Shown: one piece after another, positions 1-9,943 of the stretch
Layout: each line of letters starts with the position of its first letter
How positions within the stretch are numbered: the first letter of the stretch is position 1
Source: Ascochyta rabiei
Lineage: Eukaryota; Ascomycota; Dothideomycetes; Pleosporales; Didymellaceae
Assembly (NCBI RefSeq): GCF_004011695.2
Contig: NC_082409.1
Span: forward strand, 1,054,001-1,118,000
Reading direction: 5' to 3'
DNA length: 64,000 nt
Position numbers and translations under genes: made by a program
The notes under the pieces: generated by a model
Told to the model about the DNA's origin: nothing
The model's input: only the letters and a program-made list of their open reading frames with translations
The model's database searches: none

Positions 1-700
1 TTCTCGGAGATGACCTGCATGTGACGGTCCTCGGAGTTGTTGAGGTCGACGGTAGGCCATGCGTAGCGTGTCTCGGTGAGGCTACCCTTGAGGATCTTCA
101 TGATGCAGTGCGCGTTTGCATGGCTATTGCGTGTCAGCGAGATTTGTACAAGACCAACACAACAAGCATGTAGCCTGCAACAGACTGAACGAAATATCGA
201 AAGTGGTGTCCTTACCGGCTGTCTCCTGCGCTGTGGACGCATCGATCTTATGATCGGCGAGCATAGTCGCTTCGTCCGTCAGGAGTACAGAGCCCTTGGA
301 CATAGTGCAGTCAAAGGCCAGGTCACGTCCACCATCTGTTGTCATAAGTGAGAACAAAGGAAATCGAGCTTACTCATGAATAGGGCTGGCCCTGCCGGGT
401 GCCCACACTAGTAGCAGCTGTCAACATTAGCAGCGTTCTTGAACTGAGTAGAGTTGTAGGTACCAAGTTGCTTTTGCCGTTGCCCTTGTCAACCAGGTTC
501 CGTGTGTATGCTGTATTCGGTTGTGCCATCGAGTACTTCTCCCATTCCGACTCATCCGAGATGTAGTCCTCCATCAGTTGTTGTAGTTCTTTCTCGTCGA
601 CATCATCGCTATCAATACCGCTGCACGGACCGAGCTTATCGCTCAGCGCTTGAACGAGAGCCTGAAAGCGATCGGTGGGTTCCGCTGTGCGACCAGGCAT
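1..700 (-). CDS. Cysteine dioxygenase, 5' part (runs off the left edge)
   Basis: Fungal cysteine dioxygenase, a cytosolic non-haem iron cupin enzyme that oxidises L-cysteine to cysteine sulfinate and so limits free cysteine. Exons read as complement(1..123, 374..417, 464..700). The start ATG is at 700-698. Introns are 46 nt (418-463) and 250 nt (124-373), both GT..AG, and the joined frame stays open. The product begins [17 protein letters not shown] and reaches the cupin motif [18 protein letters not shown]. Its two histidines match the iron ligands, and the Cys after AH matches the family's Cys-Tyr crosslink cysteine. About 134 residues are present. The C-terminal part, including the partner tyrosine, lies outside the window. 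Divergent from the DRG1 gene. The family assignment is firm; the 250-nt second intron is long for this genome but both borders are good. Confidence 0.9.
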
Positions 701-1251
701 GTTGATGAGACAACAATGATATTTTCTATGACAATGTGGCTGTGAGGGACGGAGGAGCTCGAGACAAGTCCAAATCGAAGCCCAAAACTATACAACAAGA
801 GCTATGGGTGGTGCGATAAGCCGAGCAGGTGTCAGGTTTATTTACAAAGAGCGGACAATACAGGTGACACGTGTGAGTAGATTATGTAAAAACTAGCTCC
901 GGTGGTGTCTCGCAGCTAGTCAGGTGCACCAATCGCCGCACCGCGTGTCCATGCCAGCACAATCCGTGAGTATCAGGACGCAGTCGGCAACGAGCGAGAT
1001 AGCGGCTTTCATCGGACGTTGGCTTCGTACATATGCAAGTCAGAGCATCCAAGGTTTGGAGAGGAGGTGCTGCAGATGTTAGGCCGGAGAAGGCTAGCTT
1101 AGGCTCGGCAAAAGGTATGGCCGGTGCCCCTCATCCGGCAAGCGCGAGCGACGGCGGGCGTCATCGCCGCCCCGGACATTCAAATTTCTGTAGCAGCGCA
1201 CCCGCGACTCCACAACGTCTTGAAGCCTACCAGACGACGTGAACAGCCAAG
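701..1251. promoter_or_regulatory. Shared upstream region of cysteine dioxygenase and DRG1
   Basis: This 551-bp gap separates two divergent start codons and must hold both promoters and 5' UTRs. I see no coding signal in it and no regulatory motif that I can name with confidence. Confidence 0.5.
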
Positions 1252-2566
1252 ATGTCGACCACAGTGGACAAGGTAAGTACTGACTTTAGCACAATACAGA
1301 CAGTGCGTTGTACTGATTGAATGTGCGCAGATCAAAGAGGTCGAGGCCGAAGTAAGACCCCGCCAGATCGCAAACGTATGTCGATGACTTACCCCATGTA
1401 GATGGCCCGTACCCAGAAGAACAAGGCGACCTCGTACCATTTGGGACAACTGAAGGCCAAGTTAGCTAAGCTCAAGCGGGAGCTGCTCGAGCCCAGCGGT
1501 GGCGGCGGCGGTGGTGGTGTCGGTTTCGATGTCGCAAGAACTGGTGTGGCCAGTGTAGGCTTCATTGGTTTCCCGTCCGTGGGAAAGAGTACGCTCATGA
1601 GCAGATTGACCGGTCAACACTCTGAAGCTGCCGCATACGAATTCACAACGCTCACGACTGTCCCCGGTCAGGTCATGTACAACGGTGCTAAGATCCAGAT
1701 CCTCGATCTTCCCGGTATCATCCAGGGCGCCAAGGACGGAAAGGGTCGTGGTCGGCAGGTCATTGCAGTAGCAAAGACGTGCCATTTGATCTTCATCGTC
1801 CTGGACGTCAACAAGCCCTTGACCGACAAGCGCGTTATCGAGAACGAGTTGGAAGGCTTTGGCATCCGAATCAACAAGAGCCCACCGAACATTGTGCTCA
1901 AGAAGAAGGACAAGGGCGGTATCAACATCACCTCTACAGTGCCCCTGACGCACATCGACCACGAGGAGATCAAGGCTGTCATGAGCGAATACCGTATGGC
2001 CAACGCTGACATTGCTATTCGATGCGACGCAACCGTTGACGACCTCATCGACGTCATCGAGGCGAAGAGCAGAAGCTACATCCCTGTCATCTACGCGCTG
2101 AACAAGATTGACGCCATCTCGATCGAAGAGCTGGATCTCATCTACCGAATCCCCAATGCCTGTCCCATCAGTTCCGAGCACGGCTGGAACATCGACGAGC
2201 TACTGGAGCAGATGTGGGACAAGCTCACCCTGTGCCGTGTGTACACCAAGCCCAAGGGCAGGATGCCTGACTACTCTGCACCTGTCGTGTTGCGGTCGAC
2301 TGCCTGCACGGTCGAAGATTTTGTAAGTGTTTTACATGTACACACCAACACTAGCTGACCAGGGTCCAGTGTCACTCCATCCACAAAACCATCGTGGAGC
2401 AGTTCAAACACGCCATTGTGTACGGCAAGTCTGTCAAGCATCAGCCTCAGCGTGTTGGATTGTCTCACGAGCTTGCCGACGAAGACATCGGTGAGTCAAA
2501 CGGCAATATCAGATCAGCGTATTTCCCGTGCTAACATTGCGACCAGTCACCATCGTGAAGAAGTAA
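1252..2566 (+). CDS. RBG1: Developmentally regulated GTP-binding protein 1 (DRG1/RBG1)
   Basis: Cytosolic OBG-family GTPase that associates with translating ribosomes together with a DFRP partner (Tma46 in yeast) and eases stalled translation. Exons 1252..1272, 1331..1351, 1402..2322, 2370..2490 and 2547..2566 give 367 residues, exactly the family length. Visible motifs are the P-loop [12 protein letters not shown] (G3) and NKID (G4), with a helix-turn-helix start rich in Lys and a C-terminal TGS domain ending in VTIVKK. The first two exons are only 21 nt each. Starting at the ATG at 1402 would lose the first 14 residues (MSTTVDKIKEVEAE), which match the usual DRG1 N-terminus, so 1252 was chosen. 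A polyglycine run of seven residues before the G domain comes from a GGC/GGT stretch near 1500. Confidence 0.97.
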
Positions 2567-4175
2567 ACGACAGATTGCGACACATATCCGTGGCTTTTGA
2601 GCCGTGTGCCTCTCACAGTAGAGGGGTGGAGCGGCGAGTGCTTGGTGTCTCACCACAATGCCACGATTAGGTCTGGACGGAGGATGACGAGCAGAGCGAG
2701 GCATGAAGCCGACTTCACACTCTGGATTGGCCGAAGTTGCCGTCCCAATAGCTCCGCGGCGGCATCAGCACGTTCGCTTAATCGAGACAAAGAGCTTACG
2801 GAGCCGATCGTACCTGCCATTCGCCAGGACGCCAGGGACTTGGACGGACCGCAGCCGTCCGCAACTATGAACAAGGTCTCTCCTGCCGAAGAGGCGCGCC
2901 ATAGTACGTCCGCTTTTCAACGAAGCCTCGTGGCGAGAGGGGCGCCGGCGTTTGAACGGTCTCAGCATGTTGTTTTTTTCATTTTTTCTTACAGGATGCT
3001 TTCGGAAATTCAGCAAATATGATCAGCGTTATCTGGCCCATTCGTCCAGGTATTGGCGTGTTCTAACGGATTCAGTCATCAATTCGGAGACTTGCAGCCG
3101 GGGTGCTGTCCGCGCTGACGACTCACAGAGCTCGCTGATCTTCGGGCGCTAAATCTTTATCGTTCCCACCCCTGAGTGGCTGCTTCGCAAACCCTAATGT
3201 GTCTTTTGTGGCTCTTTTCTCGTGGGGCGCGATTATCGCCATCCGAAAGCATCACAGTCCAGCTACGGTATGGGGTTGTTTTGTGCACTGCCGATGATTG
3301 ATATCTTCGTTCGACCGCAGGCATCGCCACTTCGCGCACTTCAATTGCCCGGTTTGGCACAGTCGCGCGACATGAGCGCACGATATCGATAAAAAGCCCG
3401 ACGATGCCAATACGCCGCGCTCACTCAGACCATGTCTGCATTGGGGGATCAGATTAACCGGCCGTGAAATGTATGAGCGCGGTGCGATGGCTCTGCGGGA
3501 TGCTCATACCCGACCGCCTTGACATCCCATTTGACGCAGCTTGGCCCAGGTGTGGAGGCGTGCACTGGGTGTGTCTCGACGAGCTTGAGCCAGGCGGCCG
3601 CATATTTGTGGCTCGCGTCAACCTGAGGGCGCATCCCCGACAAGACCCGCACATGCACTAGACCCAACGTCGACATGGCGTTGCGGCGTCGCTTGGCTTG
3701 ATGGCGGTAAGGATGTGGGTGCACAAGCCAGCCTGAGCCGGCAAGCTTGGGCTGGAAACCAACAGGCCCTCTGCCACAGCCCGCGTCTGCATCGCACACA
3801 TCAGGGCTTGTACCAGCGTCCCCAGACCTTCTTTCAAGTACGCGCTGCAGGCCCGTCGTGCCAGGCCTTTCCCTGCAGCTTCTGCCTCCCTTTGAACCCG
3901 TTCTTCTGCAGCGCCTCTCCATACAATCCAGTCGAGAGCCTGTAGTCCGACTGCGCCGTTTTGTCAGCCAAATCTTCGCAGTACATCCTCGTCATCTCCA
4001 ACGTCTCATGCATGCATTCACGTCTCTGTTTTGAGCTCACCCACACCGGCCAGTTACAGCAACATTACGCTGCAAATGCCCGCCGAACCAGCTGATCGCC
4101 ATACCACTTGACACGGACATTTGCTTCCACATTCGCACGACTACCACAGCCCACGCCGCGCCAGCACCACCCAAC
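2567..4175. other. Intergenic region, no gene recognised
   Basis: About 1.6 kb between DRG1 and the CENP-B-type gene. Short open frames on both strands have no recognisable domain or splice pattern. The part after about 3780 is pyrimidine-rich and is probably the promoter and 5' leader of the downstream gene (inference). Confidence 0.5.
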
Positions 4176-5892
4176 ATGAGCCAGCTACAGATGGACCACG
4201 AGCACCATCAGGAGTCTTTTGAAGACCACACTGGCTGGCACGAGAATGGCCCCTATCCGCATCACTCGTCTCCAGTACAAGATTTCAATGGCTTCCATGC
4301 CTACACCACAATGCCAATGGAGCCCATCTACGGCAGTGGCATGCACCCACCACATCCTTCGCACCCACCGCCTAGATCTACACATCAACAACTTCAGCCC
4401 TTAATCATGCCGCAGTGGCCAAGCATGTTGACTAGCCAGTCGACGTATCAGCCGTCGATCTTTCCTTCGGCGCCTGTACCAATAACACCCGCATCAGCAA
4501 CTCCAGTCTCGGCAACATCCACACACTCGAGGACCTCGTCAACGCCCCGAAAGACATTAACTGACCAGGATCGTCGACGGATGTGCCAGTACCACGAGGA
4601 CAACCCCACTGTCAAGCAGACCGAGATTGGAGGTACGCCGACGCATCCCTGGTTCAACTAGTCCTGTACTGACTGACGTCTTGTAGCAATGTTTGGCGTG
4701 GAGCGAAGGTATTGTCAAGTGGACTACCTACCCAGAGTTGTGCTAACCAGTACGCAGTACCGTTTCGAAAGTGCTGCGGCAGAAAGAGAAGTACCTGTAC
4801 CAGGATGACGGGAGCCGATCGCCCATCAGGAAGTCGAAGGGAAAGTTCCCTGACATTGAGCGCGCACTCTCCAACTGGGCCAGAAACCACCAGAGGCAGG
4901 GCTACCAGCTCACAGACGCAATCATCCGAGACAAGGCACGATTCTTCGCACAGACTGTGGGAAACTCGGAAAGCCATCTGAAGGCGAACAGCACCAGTTG
5001 GCTGGAGAAGTTCAAGCAGAAGAACCATCTCATGGGCGCAAAATCACGTAAAGGCTCGATCGCAGAGGAGTCGGAAGGCGCTTCGAATCCGCCCTCCAAT
5101 GCGCAGACACCGGGAGCCCTCTCACCTATCTCTCCTGACGACGGCTCTCCCATTGTTCCGACCTTGGCGGCCAAGAAGAGTGAAGACAATCTGAAGACCG
5201 AAAGTCCTGACACGTACGACTTCTCGAATCGACGGCCCTACAACTCGCAAAGCAGCACCTCCTTGTCCACAGTCTATAATGAGCAGGGACCCACTAGTCC
5301 GACATCACTTGCATCTCCCTTCTTTACGCCAGACTCAGCTTGCGGACCAAATCCGTTCGTTGGCAACCGACCAGCCGTCAATGGGCAGCCAGGGAGCAAC
5401 GGCTTCCAGCGGCCACGCAGTCAGACGTTTCCGCAGCTGGTAGGTGTTGACCAATACGCGTCGCCGCCGGCGTCGTCAGAGGCGATGACTCCACAATACA
5501 TCAGCAGCACCTCACTCGATTCACCCATGATAGAGATGGGCGATCCATTAGCTTCTATCGACGAGGCAATGTCTGTATCGCCTACACAGATCTCGAACTC
5601 GATGCAACCTCCACCTCTACCGACAGCTTCCCCTGGAGGCACCAAAACAACAGGCTCACCGGTGACACCTTCCCAGGAGGAGGCAGCACGCGCTCTAGAG
5701 CTGGTCATGAGCTTCTTCAGGTCACAATCGGCGGATTTTGTGGTTGCGCCCGAAGAGTACATGACGATCGGCAAGCTAATGGAGAAGCTTCGAATCAAGG
5801 GCCACTCCGAGAGCTTGCCATCGGGCATTCGACGTGCGTCAGAGCCCGATTACACAGTCACCAAGCTGGAGACTGTCGACGTTTTGCAATAG
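4176..5892 (+). CDS. CENP-B-type HTH DNA-binding protein
   Basis: Probable nuclear DNA-binding protein with the tandem helix-turn-helix unit of CENP-B and pogo/Tc5-like transposases. Exons 4176..4632, 4687..4708 and 4758..5892 give 537 residues; the middle exon is a 22-nt micro-exon. The first HTH (about 125-175) contains KTLTDQDRRRMCQYHEDNP and, across both splice sites, AMFGVERSTVSKVLRQK. The second (about 185-265) contains FPDIERALSNWARNHQRQG and ends near WLEKFKQKNHLMG. The N-terminus is rich in His, Pro and Ser. The C-terminal half is Ser/Pro-rich and probably disordered, followed by a short predicted helix (ALELVMSFFRSQS). No DDE transposase core is present, so it is a host protein and not an active transposase. 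Fungal relatives are described as ARS- or centromere-binding proteins; which role applies here is unknown. Confidence 0.85.
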
Positions 5893-7718
5893 CCAACAAT
5901 CTTGCCGAGGATTGCAGTTGTTGCATCGCACTGAGCGACACACAGCCACAATACTACTATTAATACGTCCCAAGGCAGACACGACGCCGTTTCATTTTGA
6001 TCACAGGCCAAAAGGAGGAAATCGGGGCGCACGTATCGTGTGGCATTGTAGTTCCTTGGCTTTCATTTTTTGCATCAGCATCTCTAGCATTGTCTGCTTT
6101 ACCTTTCCTTCTGGCGCTCGTTCATTGCTTCATACGTTTTTCTCGGTATACCCTCCCCATGCACGATACCCTAACATGCATGGCCATCTTCTTACATACA
6201 CGAAAGACTGTATCCGCTCGCGCGGACCATTAGTTATTGTACACATCTTTCCAGCATCTGGGCGGTCCCTTCTGTTTGGTGTTCTGTCTGAAACGACGGA
6301 ACAGGCTCGTACGCTTCTGTTGCCTACATTTGGACCCATATAGTTTTCGCAGCCTGGCCTGAGACACAAGTCAAAGCCGACTATTGAGCCAATCCACTCT
6401 TTTGGTACCCAGTGCCTGTCTTGGACGACACAGTTCCCCTGATCCAAGCCAGCGATGCTGTGACCCGCTGTCACCCAGGCTGCCTGCTGGCTGCTTCTTG
6501 CACAGCATAAAGCGAACACAAATTCGGCTTTATGCAACGGCAGACCTGCTTTGGATCTTTTGCGGTACTGCGGGTCAAGGCCCGACCTCGGTCGTGCAGT
6601 TCGCTACCTGGTGAGTTTTGCGTCTGCAATGACGCGCAGCCGAGCCATCTGACACCCCAACAGTATTCTATCCAAGCACATCATGATCAAACAGCAGCAA
6701 CTTAAGATTGCTCCCGGCTCCCCGAGACAGCCTGCTTGCGTGCGCCTGTGAGGCGATCCCCGTATTGGGCGGTCTGTCTCGGCTGTCACTTTACCAGGTG
6801 TTCCGCCGCAGCCACAGGACAGTTGCCCATCGATCGACAGAGCGTGAGCATGGCCAGACTCGCTAGTGCGGGGACGAGCCGAGCACGGTGCAGTCTTGCA
6901 AGCTCGTGGGACTGTACGTATGCTTTGGGATGGGAGCGTGTGTAACAGGGCACGACGATCGCAATGCTGTCCCTTTTGCTTTTCCAATGCCGTTTGTCGA
7001 AGAGAGAAAGCAGCTCGTTGCAGCGAGCGAATTCTTTCCGGTGCATTTCCTCTCGCATCGGTCCGGCCCGCAGCCGCGGAGCTTTGCTGGCTGGACCCTT
7101 CAGCGAAAACAGCAGCTTCGACTCTACAGCCGAGCTAGAAAGGTGCCATGTTGAACAGGTGCGCGGGTGCTACAGAGCTGTCATGTTTTTGCCTGCACAC
7201 CTGTCTGGAAATCCAATTCCCCTTGTCTTCCGCAGCACACGATTTGCACACCATCACCCAGCATCGCACGGCAAGTCGTGGCCCCACCCCGACAAAGGAC
7301 TTGCTGCAGTGACAGATAATCGCAACCACTGAGGTTTCGATAAGAGGTATATAATTTGTACAGACGCAGTGGCTGCGCTGGCATCGGGCCTTTGGCGGCG
7401 CGTCAACTGTAGGGCAAGGTCTGATGTGCCACCGAAAAGGCGTCCTACCATTGTCGTTGGCTGGCGTGCCTGCGCTAGTGGGTCAGGTGATTTGAATTGC
7501 ATGTGGTGCAACGACGCACGCGGGTTAGTGTGGGTGGGATCGGATGGCAGCAAGATCACTACCGCGACTGGCCCATCAACGCGAGCCAAAACAGGGCGCC
7601 ACCTCGCAGTGGCTCAAGCACGACAGATCTTGGGGGCGTTCATTGAGGATAGTCATGCAGAAATGATGATAATATAATATACATATTGCAAGGAAATCTC
7701 ATAATCACATGATAACAC
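5893..7718. other. Intergenic region, no gene recognised
   Basis: About 1.8 kb. The first few hundred bases are T-rich and are probably the 3' UTR of the CENP-B-type gene. No frame shows a recognisable domain. The last 60 bases before the tRNA are AT-rich. Confidence 0.5.
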
Positions 7719-7807
7719 GGTCGCTTAGCTCAGTTGGTTAGAGCGTGGTGCTAATAGCTTTCATCCTTGATACGCCAAGGTCGCGAGTTCGACCCTCGTA
7801 GTGACCA
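7719..7807 (+). tRNA. tRNA-Ile (anticodon AAT) with a 15-nt intron
   Basis: A full cloverleaf is visible. The acceptor GGTCGCT (7719-7725) pairs with AGTGACC (7800-7806), with one G-T pair and discriminator A at 7807. The D arm is GCTCAGTTGGTTAGAGC. The anticodon stem TGGTG/CGCCA frames loop CTAATA-A with anticodon AAT, and the T arm is GCGAGTTCGACCCTCGT. A 15-nt insertion (GCTTTCATCCTTGAT) lies one base 3' of the anticodon, the canonical position for nuclear tRNA introns removed by the tRNA splicing endonuclease. CCA is not encoded, as expected for a eukaryotic gene. Confidence 0.95.
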
Positions 7808-7810
7808 TAC

Positions 7811-7814
7811 TTTT
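7811..7814 (+). terminator. RNA polymerase III terminator of the tRNA gene
   Basis: A run of four T residues starts three bases after the tRNA discriminator base, the usual minimal Pol III termination signal. Confidence 0.6.
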
Positions 7815-9943
7815 GCACCCGGAGTGGACTGGATGCTCGTTTCTTTTTTGCTCCTGCTGTCAGATGCTGTCAACAGTCGCAGCAATGTTCAGCTTCACTC
7901 GTCTCAGGAGCTGGTGCACCACGCATCGACGCTTCACAGCCGGGCTTCAAGCATTGGGCAATGGTTCGCAGCACGAACGAGACACCCGCTGTCGGTGGGT
8001 GGACCCGTCCGCACTGTGCACCCTGTCAGGCGCGAGGCCGTCGCTTCAGTTTGATCGCCAGTTGCTACAGACGGGACCTTGCAGCTCAGCGAGGCTGTAC
8101 GGGTGTCAGGTGGGCAGCAGTGCGCCCGGATTGTTGATACCGGCGCATGAAGACCGGCAGTTGGACTGACGTGCTCACGGTCTATTCCTCGCAACGTGTC
8201 AAGCGCCTTCTCTTTCGAGAGCGATGCTCCTGACGCTGTGTCACACACGGATAGAGGCACCCCCAACCGTGCCCAGTCCTGTGGGCCGTCAACAAGGCTC
8301 ATTGACGTCAGCCTCATTTTGCGAAATCGAGCTGGCATGGAAATGTTCCTGCTTGTGCTAAGCGTCGGAGGAAGAGTTGAACGCACGGTGCCCAGAACAG
8401 TGCCACCCCCGGGATGTCTTGCATCTCAAATTGCGACCCCTCCTCCCGGAGGCCCACCGTCATTGCGCTGCTGGAGCTTGGGTTCTGATGCTCGCGGCCC
8501 CTGAACATCACCCGGCCCGTGATCTTTCATCACATTGTCGTCGCCAGAGCATCGACTTCTGATTTGCCCTTTACGACGAGGCGGTGTCTGGCCACGACCC
8601 TTGCTAGGCGAAGGATTCGAACTTCAACGGTGTGCGGGCACGTCGAGTCAGGCAGCCGTTACACGGGTGACAACTGCATGGAGAAGGCCGACGATGTGAG
8701 GAAGTTAGGGTTCATGGTGCTTCATTGTCGAGTCGATAAGCGCCGTCAAGCCCGCCGTACGCGACGGTCTCGTACCGCAGTAAGCTGACATCAGTATCTC
8801 GCAACGCTGTTTGCCGGGTGGGACGATATGGCGGCACGGGCAATTCAGGTACGCGAGCTCTACGATAAGACGATGCACGATCAGCTGTGGCGTGCGGGGG
8901 AACCTCAACACAATGCCGCTTCAACCAAGGTAATGACAGAGCGTGGGAGCTGTCAGGGCTGTGAAATGATGTCAAAATGTATCTTGATCGCTCGATGACC
9001 GTGCTGCTCTGAGTGGGTCGTTGCGCGATCAGGGCAGCCCTGGTTCAGCGCGCGCTGCATCACGGTCGTTGTCAGCCGGCAGCGGGACGTCGCGTGGCCT
9101 TGAATATTTCGAAGCTACACGACATGACGGTAGCTTAACCTCACGACCTCACTCTTCCGCAGGCCATGCTGCATCCTTTGTCTGTCAGGTCTCCACTATG
9201 ATGCCAACAGCGGAGATGCGCACATGGCTTTTTCGTATTCGATTGCACGTGTTGTTATTGGCTGGAGACGTGGTGCTTGGGCTGCAATAAACGTCGGTGT
9301 AGCCGACTATCCATCCCCCAGTGTATATTGCGGTCCGTCGCGCTCTTCGAGCTAGAATCTATCCTGCCAGACACATGCATTGAGGCGCCCACCTCCTCGT
9401 TGGAACTACAACGGCGACCGACAATCGTACGACGGTCAACAAGTGGATTCAAGGCCGAAGCGTTGGAGAGGCTACCGGTGGCTGAACGATAGCGTGCGCA
9501 GTGGGGTACCTTGTACCTTACAGCTTCTTCGCTTCATTTCCTCCCCCTCGCCTTCCCTCAAGGAGTCAGGTGCTCGTTGCTGCATGCACTTGCGGTCCTA
9601 CGGGAAGTCCGGGCTTGCATATCTCTCAACAGTTCGTGCCGTACAATTTTATGATTGGCCAGTTACCCCTCTTTCCAGGTAGAGCGGTGTACCTTTCTCA
9701 CGACGACGCATGATGAGCTGTTTGTACACGAGGGTACATCATGTATATGAGCAATCTAAGCTCTTTGAAGGTCGAAGTATAGACAGAATCTAACATTGCT
9801 GCTGTCGACAGTTACGGCGCTCATCCATGTATGTTGGAAATGCAGGATTCGCATCGTTGACACGGGTGGAGGGTCTCGAGGTGGAGCGATGAATCGGAAG
9901 TGCACTGGAGGGCGCGATATGCGCACTCACTTTGCGATGCAAG
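7815..9943. other. Intergenic region, no gene recognised
   Basis: About 2.1 kb between the tRNA and the 3' end of the PXA gene. Base composition is mixed and no open frame has recognisable protein features. A T-loop-like motif on the minus strand near 8610 does not extend to a cloverleaf. Confidence 0.5.

Noticed and set aside
124..357. Open 77-codon minus-strand frame inside the second intron of the cysteine dioxygenase gene
   Set aside because: It does not fit the conserved protein order: the residues on either side of the intron (IHD|HANAHC) join directly, so it is best read as intron.
4176..5892. Possibility that the CENP-B-type gene is a transposase
   Set aside because: Only the DNA-binding half is present, with no DDE core and no terminal inverted repeats noticed around it.
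8600..8625. T-loop-like GTTCGAATCC on the minus strand
   Set aside because: No matching acceptor, D or anticodon arms could be found upstream, so no tRNA is called.
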